Counted from the first letter of the stretch, positions 26,275 through 35,565 are shown. The stretch: DNA of 64,000 nucleotides from Deltaproteobacteria bacterium (GCA_016792625.1 JAEUKK010000121.1:1-64000); one strand, 5' to 3'. The notes: generated from the sequence alone by a model not told the origin. Numbers and translations are program-made.

Positions 26275-26793
26275 ATGACCCTGGCGCGCCGCTTGGCGGC
26301 CCTCTCCCCGGTCGCGCTGCTGGCCTGCGGCAGCAAGCCCACCGACACCCGCGACAGCGCCGCCGAAGAGCCGCCGACCGTCGATGAGCTCGTCTGCCTG
26401 CAGACCAGCGAGGGCGGCATCGAGATGACCCCGGGCCCCGCGGCGGCGAGCACGGCCCCGGCGATGCTCGAGATCAACGTCCCTTACACCATTGTGCTCA
26501 ACGCACAGCGCGGCGGGTGGATCCGCGTACCGCTGACCGCCGGGGAGTACCAGCTCTGGATCGGCGCCGACGAGGTGATCTCGGGCATGGTCTTCGGCAC
26601 CGCGCCCGCCGCCCCGCCCGAGCCGACGCCCAACAGCGCCTGCCCCACCGAGATCCCCGCGCAGTTCACCTTCACCGTCGCGCAGGACCAAGACGTCTTC
26701 TTTAGCGTCAAGCCCAGCATCACGCCGCGGGCCTGGGTGATGATCACCGAGGTCGACAGCTTCGGCCAAGCAGCGGGCGCCACGGGTGGCTGA
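26275..26793 (+). CDS. Small lipoprotein
   Basis: A 172-residue protein starting at ATG 26275 after GGAGCCCCC. The signal peptide ends in a lipobox LLACG (Cys at residue 18), so it is lipidated. The mature chain is acidic and Pro-rich at first, then beta-rich (GGWIRVPLTAGEYQLWIGAD) and resembles small jelly-roll or Ig-like envelope domains. Its stop overlaps the next gene's GTG start by 8 bp, so the two lipoprotein genes are coupled. Confidence 0.8.
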   Translation: MTLARRLAALSPVALLACGSKPTDTRDSAAEEPPTVDELVCLQTSEGGIEMTPGPAAASTAPAMLEINVPYTIVLNAQRGGWIRVPLTAGEYQLWIGADEVISGMVFGTAPAAPPEPTPNSACPTEIPAQFTFTVAQDQDVFFSVKPSITPRAWVMITEVDSFGQAAGATGG

Positions 26794-27493
26794 GGTGCGC
26801 GCGGCGGCACTGCTTTTGCTCGCGGCCTGCGCGAAAGCGCCCCCAGCGTCGCCCACCTCGACGCCAGCCCCCCTTGCCGAAGCCACCGCCCAGCTCGCCG
26901 GAGATTGGGCCTAGCGCGGGGGAGCCGAGCTCTGGCTGCCCATGGGCAACGCCCTGGTCGGCGCCGGCTTGAGCCTGCGGGACGGCGAGGTGAGCGGCTA
27001 CGAGCTGCTGGCCATCCGCGCCGAACGCGGCGCTCTGCTGCGCTACGACGCCCTGCCCGGCTGTGCGCGGTGGGCGACCTTCGACCAGCGGCCCGGCGCC
27101 CCGCTCAACTTCGGGCGCGCCCCCGGCGACTTCCCCGCCACCCTGCGCTACACCCGCGCTGGCGCGGCGCTCCAGGTCGAGGTCCGCGGCGACGACGGCG
27201 ACGGCTTCACGATGGACCTGCGGGCCCGCCCCGCGACCGCCCAGGCACCCGAAGGCCTCCGCCTCGGGTGGGCGCCGACGGCCCGCCGCTGGCAGTCCGG
27301 CGCAGCGGTCGACCCCAGTGCCCCTGCATGGCCCCTCCCCGCCGCAGACGCCGCGTGGCGGGCGGCGCCCGGCGGGGCGCTCTGGCTGGTGGCTGACCTC
27401 GAGGACGGCGCGCCACGCGTCATGATGGCGGAGCAGCAGGGCGAAGGCGGCGCGTTCATCATCTGCGCGGCCCGCCTCGCCCCGCCGGCCTGA
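26786..27493 (+). pseudogene. DUF6265-like lipoprotein with in-frame amber codon
   Basis: Reading from GTG 26786 gives a lipoprotein signal (AALLLLAACAKAPP) and then LAGDWA, followed by TAG at 26912-26914 (codon 43). Immediately after the TAG the same frame continues RGGAELWLPMGNALVGAGLS and runs to 27493 without another stop. The joined sequence follows the DUF6265 pattern: LAG.W, then E.W.P..., G..., then ...E.LAI. The domain is therefore split inside its first conserved block. Translation could restart at ATG 26942, but that product lacks the signal peptide and the LAGDW motif. A recent nonsense mutation, sequencing error or stop readthrough are the alternatives. Confidence 0.7.
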
Positions 27494-27517
27494 GCGCCCC
27501 GCCGCTCAGCGGGCGCT
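27493..27517. terminator. Hairpin overlapping two stop codons
   Basis: AGCGCCC (27493-27499) pairs with GGGCGCT (27511-27517) across an 11-base loop. It lies at the meeting point of the lipoprotein frame and the convergent sigma-like gene, so it probably works both ways. Confidence 0.6.
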
Positions 27518-28183
27518 GGCTGCCCGGGCGGCCTCTTGGTGCAGCCAAGCCTGGGCGAGCTCCTGATCGTCCCCGCTCAGGCGCTCCAAGCGGGCCTTGA
27601 TGCGCTGGACCCGCTGGGTCACCGCCGCGCGGCTCACGCCCGCCGCCGTGGCGAAGCGGGCCCGACCACCCGCGGCGAGGATGGCGCGCAGGTAGTCCAT
27701 GTCGGCTTGGGGCATCGGGCAGTCCGCGGTGGGCGCGGCGTCGACGGCGGGCTCTGGCGCACGAGCGCTCCAGGCCTCGATGTCCTCGGCGGCGGGGCCA
27801 TCCAACACCGCCCGCTCCCGCAGCCGGCGCTGGGCCGCCCGCCACACCACCCGGTCGGTGATGCACCGCACGAAGGCCAGCAGGCTGTGCAGTCCCTCAC
27901 CCCGGAAGTTTCCGAGCGCACCCGAGATGAGCTCGACCATCACCTCGCCGACCAGCTCCTCGACCTCGGCGCCGCCGAGCAGATCGGCGTAGCGGGCGCG
28001 CACCCGCTGGTTGGCCCGCCGCTCCACATAGGCAGAGAGGGTGGTGAACAGCGCCCGCGCCTCAGGCCCGGATCGATCCGCGAGGACCGCGTCGAGCGCG
28101 GCCCGAATGTCGCCGCCGGCTGGCTCCTCAGGCCCGGTCCTGGCCAGCGTCCCGTGTGCTTCGTCGTGCATGACGTGCTCCAC
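27506..28183 (-). CDS. ECF-sigma-like protein
   Basis: A 225-residue protein. Residues ~45-130 resemble sigma region 2 (VEELVGEVMVELISGALGNF, RCITDRVVWRAAQRR), and the C-terminus (~175-205) a region 4 helix-turn-helix (FATAAGVSRAAVTQRVQRIK). A low-complexity linker separates them, as in ECF factors. It is the last gene of a three-gene minus-strand operon with a small hydrophobic protein and a TPR protein, either of which could regulate it. Promoter recognition is inferred. Confidence 0.65.
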   Translation of the reverse strand: MEHVMHDEAHGTLARTGPEEPAGGDIRAALDAVLADRSGPEARALFTTLSAYVERRANQRVRARYADLLGGAEVEELVGEVMVELISGALGNFRGEGLHSLLAFVRCITDRVVWRAAQRRLRERAVLDGPAAEDIEAWSARAPEPAVDAAPTADCPMPQADMDYLRAILAAGGRARFATAAGVSRAAVTQRVQRIKARLERLSGDDQELAQAWLHQEAARAASAR

Positions 28184-28215
28184 ATCGTCTCGCGCGATCC
28201 CCCGCGCGATGGGGA

Positions 28216-28401
28216 TCAGAAGCCGACGTAGAGGCCATCCCGCAGGGGGCGCTGCGCTTTGCCCGCGCCCGCGGCGTCCTCACCGGGCGCGCTGGGGGGC
28301 GGCGGCGCGGGCTCCTCAGCGCCCACGGCGGCGTGCTCCGCCGGACCGAAGCGCAGCGGCGCGAGGAGGGAGAACAGCACAGCGAAGATCGTGGCGAACA
28401 T
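28216..28401 (-). CDS. Small membrane or exported peptide
   Basis: A 61-residue frame starting one base beyond the stop codon of the upstream TPR gene. Residues 1-17 (MFATIFAVLFSLLAPLR) are a hydrophobic segment. The rest is Pro/Ala/Glu-rich, ending GLYVGF. The tight packing within a same-strand operon supports it being real. No family is recognised; a membrane anchor or anti-sigma-like partner for the neighbouring sigma-like protein is conceivable. Confidence 0.5.
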   Translation of the reverse strand: MFATIFAVLFSLLAPLRFGPAEHAAVGAEEPAPPPPSAPGEDAAGAGKAQRPLRDGLYVGF

Positions 28402-28402
28402 C

Positions 28403-29005
28403 TCAGAGCTCCCGGCGGAGGAGGGCGAGGTCGGGGTCGACGGAGATCATCTCCGCCAGGTCGGCGTTGAGGCGCTCGGGGAGGGTCGCGCGCACCTGCC
28501 GGAGCAGGTCGACGGCCTCATCCCGATCACCGAGGCGGATCAGGGCGTTGAGCACGTTGGCGAGGTTGCCCGCGCTGCGCTGGCGCTCAAAGGCCCGCGA
28601 GAAGTACTCGAGAGCGACGGCGTGGTCGCCCATCAGGTAGGCCACCGCCCCGCGATGCCGCTCCACGCTGGCCAAGCGGCTGTTCTGGGCCGTGCCGCCC
28701 TCACGGATGGCCAGCAGCTCTTTCTCGGCGATGAGACGGGCCGCCTCAGCGTAGTCGCGTACCTTCGGGCTGCTGGCGATGACGTGCAGCACGCTAAGCA
28801 GGTTGAACTGATCGATGCGCCCGTCGTGGTAGGCCGCGCGGGCGCTGGCCCGGACCTGATCGGCGCCCACCGAGGGATCTTGAATCTGCGCGCCGAGGGC
28901 GGCCATGGCCTCACGCTGCGCCGGGTCGACGGCGTCTGCATAGGCGAGGTAAGCCTGCCCGTCGACCTTCTGGAGGATCCGGTCGTAGAGGGCTTGGTGG
29001 TTCAT
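28403..29005 (-). CDS. TPR-type helical repeat protein
   Basis: A 200-residue all-helical protein with TPR-like units (AVAYLMGDHAVALEYFSRAF, about 118-137, and the following ANVLNALIRLGDRDEAVDLL). It starts the operon with the small membrane peptide and the sigma-like gene. A protein-binding adaptor or regulator of the sigma-like protein fits the context. Confidence 0.65.
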   Translation of the reverse strand: MNHQALYDRILQKVDGQAYLAYADAVDPAQREAMAALGAQIQDPSVGADQVRASARAAYHDGRIDQFNLLSVLHVIASSPKVRDYAEAARLIAEKELLAIREGGTAQNSRLASVERHRGAVAYLMGDHAVALEYFSRAFERQRSAGNLANVLNALIRLGDRDEAVDLLRQVRATLPERLNADLAEMISVDPDLALLRREL

Positions 29006-29217
29006 GCGGACCCTCGGGACAGCGGCGAGGCGCGGGCGGTGGTCGGGCGGGCGGGCGGGCGGCGGCGGACCGTGGTCGACGCCGGCAGGTTGGCCGCTCG
29101 CGCACCGCGGCGGCTACATGGGTCCAGTGTGCACCAGCCGGGGCCCTGTTCACGCAGCCCGCGCCCCACGATCAAAAAAACTGCCGCGCCCGCAGCCCCC
29201 GCCGCACCGGAGCCCTG

Positions 29218-30927
29218 ATGGCCGCCGCCCGCCCCTCGGCCCTCCTCCTGCTCGCCGCGGTCGCCGCCTGCCGCCCGCCCACGCCGGGCGCAGACGTCCG
29301 CTCCCGCCTGGTCCACTTCGGCGCGATCAACGACTGGCACGGCGCTCTCCAGCCACGCACCGCGCCGGTGGGCGCCGGGGCCCGCTACGCCGGCGGCCTC
29401 GCCGTGTTGGCCGGCGCGGTGGATCGCGCGGCGGACGCCCGGCCCGGCCTCACCCTGCTCGACGGCGGCGACTGCTTCCAAGGTGACGCGGCGATCAACC
29501 TGAGCAACGGCCTCGGCGCGGTCGAGGCGCTCGGGCTGCTCGGCGTCAAAGCCGCCGCCATCGGCAACCACGAGTTCGACTACGGCGGCCCCAAGGGCGG
29601 CGACCGCCGGGCCCACCTCAAAGCGGCCGCCGCCGGCGCCCCCTTCCCCTTCCTCTCCGCCAACATCGAAGAAGAGGACGGTGCGGGCGGCTGGCGCCCC
29701 TGGCACCCCGAGAACATTCTCAGCGAGGTCATGCTCGACGTGCGCGCCGAGGATGGCAGCCTCGTCAAGCTCGGGGTCTACGGCCTGACCACCACGAGCA
29801 CGCCGACCACCACCCGGCCTGACAACGTGATGGGCCTGCGCTTCACCGATCTCGCCGAGGCCTCGCGGGCCGCGCTCGGCCGCCTGCGGGCGAACGGCGC
29901 CGAGATCACCGTGCTGGTCGGTCACATTGAAGGGGATTGCCCCAAGCTCGAGGGGGCCGCCCACAGCCTGCAGCCCCGCGCCGCCTGCCTGCCCACCGGC
30001 GAGGTGGGCGCGCTGCTCAGCGCGCTCGGCGACGAGGCCCCCGACCTGATGGTGCTGGGCCACAGCCACACCGTCTTGGCCCACCAGCAGGGCAAAACCG
30101 CGCTGGTCGAGGCGGGCAGCCACGGGATGGCGCTCGGCCTGCTGAGCCTGCGCCTCGGCCCCGACGGCGTCCTGCCCGCCCAGACCGAGCTGCCCGCGCC
30201 CGAGGTGCTCGCCCACGAGGCCCCGCCAGCGCGCTGCGGGGTCGCGCCGACCCGCGATCCGCTGCCGGTGGCCGGCGCCCCCTTGACCCCAAACGCCGAG
30301 GCGATCACGCTGATCAGCCGCCTCGAAGGCGCCGTCGAGGGCGGCTGCGCACCCGCTGGCTGCGCGTTGACCGGCCTCGGCCGCACCAAAGACAGCCCGT
30401 CGGCGCTCGGGGCCTGGGCGGCCGCAGCGGTGAAAGGCGCCTTCCCCCAAGCGGATCTGGGCGTGCAGAACGGGGGCGGGCTGCGCGCCGATCTGCCCGC
30501 GGGCCCGCTCATCGCCGCGGATTGGCAAGACATCATGCCCTTCCCCAACACCGCGGTGCTCATCGAGCTGAGCGGCGCCCAAGTGCTGGCCATGCTCGAA
30601 GAGGGGGCCGCGGGCCGCCACAGCTTCTTGCACGTCGCCGGCGCGCGCTACCGCATCGATCCAACCCGCCCGGCCCAGGGCCGGATCTGCCCCGGCGTTG
30701 AGATCGGCGGGCGCCGCCTCGACCTCCAAGCCACCTATCGGGTCGCCACGTCAAACTTCCTGGCCGAAGGCGGCGACCATATGGGCGAGGTCTATGGCCG
30801 CCCAACGCCCGCGGCCGACGCGGGCTCACTGCGTGAGGTCATGATGCGCGCCGCGCTCGCCGCGGGCGCGTCCTGCATCACCCCGCCGACCCCCACCGTC
30901 GAGCTCGGGCCCTGCTCCACCCCCTAA
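29218..30927 (+). CDS. 5'-nucleotidase (UshA family) lipoprotein
   Basis: A 569-residue protein with a signal peptide ending LLLLAAVAAC (Cys ~18), so probably a lipoprotein. The metallophosphoesterase domain shows NDWHG, GGDCFQGD, GNHEFDYG and GHSHTV metal-binding motifs in order. The C-terminal 5'-nucleotidase domain follows from ~residue 340 (NGGGLRADLPAG; PFPNTAVLIELSG). It hydrolyses extracytoplasmic nucleotides or cyclic nucleotides for phosphate and nucleoside uptake. It stands alone on the plus strand. Confidence 0.9.
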   Translation: MAAARPSALLLLAAVAACRPPTPGADVRSRLVHFGAINDWHGALQPRTAPVGAGARYAGGLAVLAGAVDRAADARPGLTLLDGGDCFQGDAAINLSNGLGAVEALGLLGVKAAAIGNHEFDYGGPKGGDRRAHLKAAAAGAPFPFLSANIEEEDGAGGWRPWHPENILSEVMLDVRAEDGSLVKLGVYGLTTTSTPTTTRPDNVMGLRFTDLAEASRAALGRLRANGAEITVLVGHIEGDCPKLEGAAHSLQPRAACLPTGEVGALLSALGDEAPDLMVLGHSHTVLAHQQGKTALVEAGSHGMALGLLSLRLGPDGVLPAQTELPAPEVLAHEAPPARCGVAPTRDPLPVAGAPLTPNAEAITLISRLEGAVEGGCAPAGCALTGLGRTKDSPSALGAWAAAAVKGAFPQADLGVQNGGGLRADLPAGPLIAADWQDIMPFPNTAVLIELSGAQVLAMLEEGAAGRHSFLHVAGARYRIDPTRPAQGRICPGVEIGGRRLDLQATYRVATSNFLAEGGDHMGEVYGRPTPAADAGSLREVMMRAALAAGASCITPPTPTVELGPCSTP

Positions 30928-30999
30928 GCTCCAACGCCTGCGCTAAAATCAGCTGCACGCGCGCCGGGCGCCCTCGTCTCCGACCCGCTGAGGCCACTG

Positions 31000-31863
31000 A
31001 TGCACACCTCGATGTTCCGCCCCGACCTCTTTGCCGGCAAGGTGGTGCTCATCACCGGCGGGGGCACCGGCCTCGGCCAAGCCATCGCCCTGCGCCTGGG
31101 CGCGCTCGGCGCCAAGGTCGGGGTCTGTGGCCGCCGCCTCGCCCCCCTGCAAGAGACCTGCGCGCAGATCGAGGCAGCCGGCGGCCGCGCGGTCGGGGTG
31201 ACCGGTGATGTGCGTGACGCAGCCTCAGTCGAGGCCGTCTTCACCCAGGTCGAAGAGCAGCTCGGCCCCATCGACGCGCTGGTCAACAACGCCGCGGGCA
31301 ACTTCCTCTGCTTCGCCGAAGATCTGTCCGACAATGGTTTTGACGCCGTGGTCAAGACCGTCATGCACGGCAGCTTCTACTGCACCCGGGCCGCCGGCCG
31401 GCGCTGGATCGCCGCGCAGCGCCCGGGCGTGGTGCTCAGCGTGGTGGTGCCCTATGCCACCAGCGGCTCGGCCTTCGTGCTGCCCAGCGCGATGGCCAAG
31501 GCCGGCGTGCTGGCGATGACCCGCTCGCTCGCCGTGGAGTGGGCCTGCTACGGCATCCGGCTCAACGCGCTCTCGCCGGGCTCCTTCCCCACCAAAGGCG
31601 CCAGCGAGCGCCTGGCCATCCCCGGGGTGGAGGAGGCGGCCCGTGAGCGCGTGCCCCTGGGCCGTTTTGGTGATCCGGCGGAGCTCGCCGAGCTGGCCGC
31701 CTTCCTGCTCTCGGATGGCAGCGGCTACCTCAACGGGCAAGACATCGTGCTGGACGGCGCAGAGGCCATCAAGGGCGCCTCGCCCTTCTCGGCCTACACG
31801 AACCTGCCGCGCGCCGACCTCAAGGCGATGATGTCCGCGATGCGCCCGCCGAAGAAGGCCTGA
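31000..31863 (+). CDS. 2,4-dienoyl-CoA reductase-like SDR
   Basis: A 287-residue short-chain dehydrogenase. The NADP loop is TGGGTGLG (about 20-27) and NNAAGNF follows (~97-103). The usual YxxxK is replaced by Ser163-x3-Lys167, with Tyr152 eleven residues earlier. That arrangement is the signature of 2,4-dienoyl-CoA reductases (DECR), which need this set to reduce polyunsaturated enoyl-CoA intermediates of beta-oxidation. GRFGDPAELAELAAFLLSD near the C-terminus is typical. Its TGA overlaps the next ATG (TGATG). Confidence 0.85.
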   Translation: MHTSMFRPDLFAGKVVLITGGGTGLGQAIALRLGALGAKVGVCGRRLAPLQETCAQIEAAGGRAVGVTGDVRDAASVEAVFTQVEEQLGPIDALVNNAAGNFLCFAEDLSDNGFDAVVKTVMHGSFYCTRAAGRRWIAAQRPGVVLSVVVPYATSGSAFVLPSAMAKAGVLAMTRSLAVEWACYGIRLNALSPGSFPTKGASERLAIPGVEEAARERVPLGRFGDPAELAELAAFLLSDGSGYLNGQDIVLDGAEAIKGASPFSAYTNLPRADLKAMMSAMRPPKKA

Positions 31864-33974
31864 TGCGCGTCGGCCTCGCGCTCCCCCCAGCGACCCAGCT
31901 CAACACGCCCTACCCGAGCGTGAGCTACCTCGCGCGCGCGGTGCGCGACGCCGGCTACACCGTGCTGCAGGCCGATCTGGGCCTGCAGCTCATGTTGCGC
32001 CTCTTCTCGGCCGAAGGTCTGTCAGCGGTCTTCGACGCGGTGGAGGCCGCCAGCGCAACCGAAGAGCTGCCCGACCCCGCCTGGGACGCGCTCGCCGCCC
32101 GTGACCGCCACCAGCGTGTGATCGGCCCTGTGGTCGGCTTTCTCGCCGGTCAAGACCGGACGCTCGCCCGCCGCATCCTTCAAGGCGGCCTGCTGCCTGA
32201 GGGCCCCCGGGTGCGCCGCGCGCGGGAGGGCGAAGCCCTCGCCTCTTTCGGGGGTCAAGGCCAGGATGACGCCGCGCGCTACCTCGCCACCCTCTACCTC
32301 GAAGACCTCGCCGACCTGGTCACTGCGGTGCTCGACCCGGGTTTCGGCTTCTCCCGCTACCAGCACCACCTCGCGCTCGGGCCCGTCTCCTACGACCCCA
32401 TCGCGGCGCGCCTCAGCCAGACCACGCTGATCGACGGCTGGCTCGACGGGTTGACCGATTCCTGGCTCGACGCCGCGCGACCCGACGTGGTGGGGATCAG
32501 CGTGCCCTTCCCCGGCACCCTCTATGGCGCCCTGCGCGTCGGCCAGCGGGCCCGGGCCCGCGGCCTGCCGGTGGTCTTGGGCGGCGGCTACATCAGCACC
32601 GAGCTGCGCGAGGTGGACGAGCCCCGGCTCTGGCAGGCCTGCGACGCGCTGGTCTACGATGATGGGGAGGGGCCGCTGCTCGCCATCCTCGAGCAGCTCG
32701 CCGGGGGTGCCGACCACCGGCACCGCACCCGCACCGCCGCGGGCCTCATCCAGCGGCCCGCTCCGGCCCGCCCGTTCAACCCCGCCCCTTGGTATGGTGA
32801 CCTGCCGCTGCGGGACTATCTGTCGGTGATCGATACGCTGAACCCGACCCACCGGCTGTGGTCCGACGGCAGGTGGAACAAGATCACCCTCGCCCACGGC
32901 TGCTACTGGCGCCGCTGCGCCTTCTGCGACGTCCACCTCGACTATATCCAGCGCTATGAGCCCGCCCAGATCACCGCGCTGGTCGATCATATGGCGCGCA
33001 TCGTTGAGGAGACGGGCACGACCGGCTTCCACCTCGTCGATGAGGCCGCGCCGCCCCGCCTGCTGCGTGAGCTCGCCATCGCCCTGCTCGCCCGGGGCCT
33101 CTCGGTGCAGATGTGGGGCAACATCCGCTTTGAGCGGGCCTTCACCCCCGATCTGTGCAGGCTGCTCGCCGCGGCCGGCCTCATCGCGGTGACCGGGGGC
33201 CTCGAGGTGGCCAGCGATCGCCTGCTGACCCTGATGGACAAGGGCATCACAGTGGACCAAGCCGCCCGCTCCGCTGCCGCCTTTCAGGCTGCGGGCGTCG
33301 GTGTGCACGCTTACCTGATGTTTGGCTTCCCGACCGAGACCGACCAAGAGACCATCGACAGCCAAGAGGTCGTGCGGCAGCTCTTCGCCCACAAGCTGCT
33401 CGACTCTGCCTTTTGGCACCGCTTCGTGATGACCCGCCACAGCGCTGTCTTCGCCGAGCCCGCCCGTTTTGGGGTGGGCGTCGAGCTCCCGGTCGGCGGC
33501 GCGCCGGTCTTCGCGACCAACGACATCCCCCACACCGATCCAGAGGGTGGGGACCATGACCGCTTCGACGAGCCGCTGGCGCGGTCTCTCGCCGCGTGGA
33601 TGACCGGGCAGCTGCTCGACAAGGCCGTGCACAGCTGGACCAAGCGGGCCCCGCCGACCACGGTCCCGCCGGACCGTGTGGCCCAGGCCCTGCGCGCGCC
33701 CGCCCCGACCTGGGGAGAGGCCGACCGCGTGCTGTGGCTGGGTGACGCCATCCTCGAGCTGGATGACGGCCTGCTGCTGCACCACGCTGGTGGTCCGACC
33801 CCCTTGCCCGTGCGCGGCAAGGCCCGGGAGTGGACCCTGACCCTATTGGAGCAGGCCCACCCCAGCGAGCCGCCGCTGCGCTGGGCCGAGGCCCGCGACC
33901 GCTTCCCCGGAGAGCCCGCCGCGCTCACCCGCCTGCTGCGCGCGCTGCGCCCCGCCGGCTTGGTCGCGGTCTGA
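31863..33974 (+). CDS. B12-binding radical SAM enzyme
   Basis: A 703-residue protein. The N-terminal part has a cobalamin-binding-type Rossmann region (DVVGISVPFPGTLYGALRVG, VVLGGGYIS, about 205-245). The radical SAM core begins at HGCYWRRCAFC with Cys347, Cys352 and Cys355. The first gap is four residues, so the motif is CX4CX2C rather than CX3CX2C. Such enzymes methylate or rearrange unreactive carbons. The substrate is unknown, and the coupling to the DECR-like gene suggests lipid or CoA chemistry. The C-terminal ~150 residues look like a PqqD- or recognition-type extension. Confidence 0.85.
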   Translation: MRVGLALPPATQLNTPYPSVSYLARAVRDAGYTVLQADLGLQLMLRLFSAEGLSAVFDAVEAASATEELPDPAWDALAARDRHQRVIGPVVGFLAGQDRTLARRILQGGLLPEGPRVRRAREGEALASFGGQGQDDAARYLATLYLEDLADLVTAVLDPGFGFSRYQHHLALGPVSYDPIAARLSQTTLIDGWLDGLTDSWLDAARPDVVGISVPFPGTLYGALRVGQRARARGLPVVLGGGYISTELREVDEPRLWQACDALVYDDGEGPLLAILEQLAGGADHRHRTRTAAGLIQRPAPARPFNPAPWYGDLPLRDYLSVIDTLNPTHRLWSDGRWNKITLAHGCYWRRCAFCDVHLDYIQRYEPAQITALVDHMARIVEETGTTGFHLVDEAAPPRLLRELAIALLARGLSVQMWGNIRFERAFTPDLCRLLAAAGLIAVTGGLEVASDRLLTLMDKGITVDQAARSAAAFQAAGVGVHAYLMFGFPTETDQETIDSQEVVRQLFAHKLLDSAFWHRFVMTRHSAVFAEPARFGVGVELPVGGAPVFATNDIPHTDPEGGDHDRFDEPLARSLAAWMTGQLLDKAVHSWTKRAPPTTVPPDRVAQALRAPAPTWGEADRVLWLGDAILELDDGLLLHHAGGPTPLPVRGKAREWTLTLLEQAHPSEPPLRWAEARDRFPGEPAALTRLLRALRPAGLVAV

Positions 33975-34022
33975 GCGGGCGGTCGTCAGCTCGGCGGCAT
34001 AGGCCGCGGGCGGAGGTGGGCG

Positions 34023-34619
34023 GTGTCGTTCAAAGACCAGCTCCTCAAGGCCGGGATCGTCGACAAGAAGAAGGTCCAGCAGGTCAACCGCGAAGAGAAG
34101 GAGCAGCGGCGCGCCGCCCAAGCCCAGCGTGAGGCTCGTGCGGTCATCGAGACCCAGCAGGCGGCCGAGGCCCAGGCCGCCGCCGAGGCGCGCCTCGTGG
34201 TGCAGCGCGCCGAGCAGCGGGCCCGCGAGGAGCGGCGGGCGGCGCTGGAGCGCGCACGCCAGCTCAGCGACCTGCTGCGGGCCTACCGCATGCGCCTGCG
34301 CGAGGGCAAGCAGCTGTTCTTCCACCGGAGCGCCGACGGGCAGCGCGTGGTGCGCCAGCTGCTCGCGGAGTCGCTGGCGGTCGACCTGCGGGTGGGCCGG
34401 GCCGCGGTCTGCTGGATCGGCCCGCGCCCCGCCGAGGCCGAGTACGTGCTGCTGCCGCGCGAGGCCGCAGACCGGGTGGCCGGCCTCGCGCCCGAGCGCG
34501 TGCTCTTCCTCAACGAGACCGCCCCGCCGCGTGATGACCTGAGCGAGAAGCTCTACGATATGCAGGCCATCTTCGACGCCCGGGCGCGGGTGCCCGACCG
34601 CTGGGCGGGCCTGCGCTGA
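34023..34619 (+). CDS. DUF2058 protein (YaiL-like)
   Basis: A 198-residue protein starting at GTG 34023 with a GGAGGTG upstream. The N-terminus MSFKDQLLKAGIVDKKK followed by a long charged helix is diagnostic of DUF2058 (E. coli YaiL). The C-terminal domain (about 95-190) is conserved, ending LYDMQAIFDARARVPDRW. The family is small, soluble and RNA- or nucleoid-linked in some reports; its function is unknown. Confidence 0.85.
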   Translation: MSFKDQLLKAGIVDKKKVQQVNREEKEQRRAAQAQREARAVIETQQAAEAQAAAEARLVVQRAEQRAREERRAALERARQLSDLLRAYRMRLREGKQLFFHRSADGQRVVRQLLAESLAVDLRVGRAAVCWIGPRPAEAEYVLLPREAADRVAGLAPERVLFLNETAPPRDDLSEKLYDMQAIFDARARVPDRWAGLR

Positions 34620-34632
34620 GCGGCGCCGTCGC

Positions 34633-35238
34633 TCAGGCGCCGAGCAGACCGTCGAGCAGCTCGACCTCGACGACCCGGCGCGCGCGGTTGAGCGGCTCGC
34701 GGCGCAGGTTGTGGCGGGCGGCGATCTCGGTGTCGGGCGCGGCCTCGCACAGGCGCTCGAGGAGGGCGCGCTCGAGCAGGTCGGGGCGGCCCGCCCCATA
34801 GCGGGCGGCGGCGGCGCCGATCACCCCATCCAGCTCGTGGCGCATGGCGAAGTAGTGCTCTTGGCCCGCAGTGACGGTGATCTGGGCGGCGAGCCGCATG
34901 CTGCCCCGCGCCCGCCGACGCGCGACCCGCCGGTGCTCGCCGCGCAGCGCCCGCCAGGCCACCGTGGTGAGCAGGCGCCCCAGCCCGCGCTCGCCATCAC
35001 CCGCCCAGGCGGCCTCGTAGCGCGCGGGGTGCTCGAGCACGTCGAGGGCGGCGGCCTGCCAGGCGTCGGCGATCTCGCTCGGGCAGGCCTGCGGGAAGCG
35101 CTGAAGCAGCCAATTCCGGGCCCGCGCCTGGATCTTCTCGTGCAGCCGCAGCGCCTCGGCCACGCCCCGCGCGGGCTCGGCGGGCAGCAGCGTCTCCCAA
35201 CCCAGGGCAAAGGCGGCGTCTTCGGCGGTGCAGCTCAT
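34633..35238 (-). CDS. Sigma-factor-like helical protein
   Basis: From ATG 35238, with GGGAGGG upstream, the protein has 201 residues. Residues ~30-110 resemble sigma region 2 (ARNWLLQRFPQACPSEIADA, then LLTTVAWRALRGEHRRVARR), and the C-terminus (PDLLERALLERLCEAAPDTE then IAARHNLRREPLNRARRVVE) a region 4-like HTH. It faces the DUF2058 gene and diverges from the two-TM/deoxyribosyltransferase-like pair, which it may control. It is weaker as a sigma factor than the protein at 27506. Confidence 0.55.
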   Translation of the reverse strand: MSCTAEDAAFALGWETLLPAEPARGVAEALRLHEKIQARARNWLLQRFPQACPSEIADAWQAAALDVLEHPARYEAAWAGDGERGLGRLLTTVAWRALRGEHRRVARRRARGSMRLAAQITVTAGQEHYFAMRHELDGVIGAAAARYGAGRPDLLERALLERLCEAAPDTEIAARHNLRREPLNRARRVVEVELLDGLLGA

Positions 35239-35565
35239 CGGGCCCTCCCGCGGCCGGGGGGCCGCGCCGGCCAGAGGTGCACGTGCCGTGCCAAGCTGCC
35301 GCCGTGAAGCCAATCACCGAGAATGACCTACTGGAAGCCATTGCACACATCGACCGAGAGGCCCGCGTCACTCAAATACGCAGACCTGCGTGTCTGAGAT
35401 ACGCGCCCCGTACCTGCCGTACGCGCGCCCCGCGCCGCGCGCGCCACCGCGCCCCGCGCCCCTGCATGGCGCGAGGGGGCCCGGTTGTGCATGGCCGACC
35501 CTCCGGCCCCACCTCTGGTAGCCTGCGCGGCGACGGGCCCGGCTGGGCGCCGCCCCGGGAGGACC
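35239..35565. other. Divergent promoter region with palindromes
   Basis: These 327 bp separate the sigma-like gene (minus) from the two-TM gene (plus). A perfect dyad ACGCAG-AC-CTGCGT lies at 35378-35391, in an AT-richer stretch (CTCAAATACG) that could hold a promoter. No coding sequence is supported. Confidence 0.55.
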
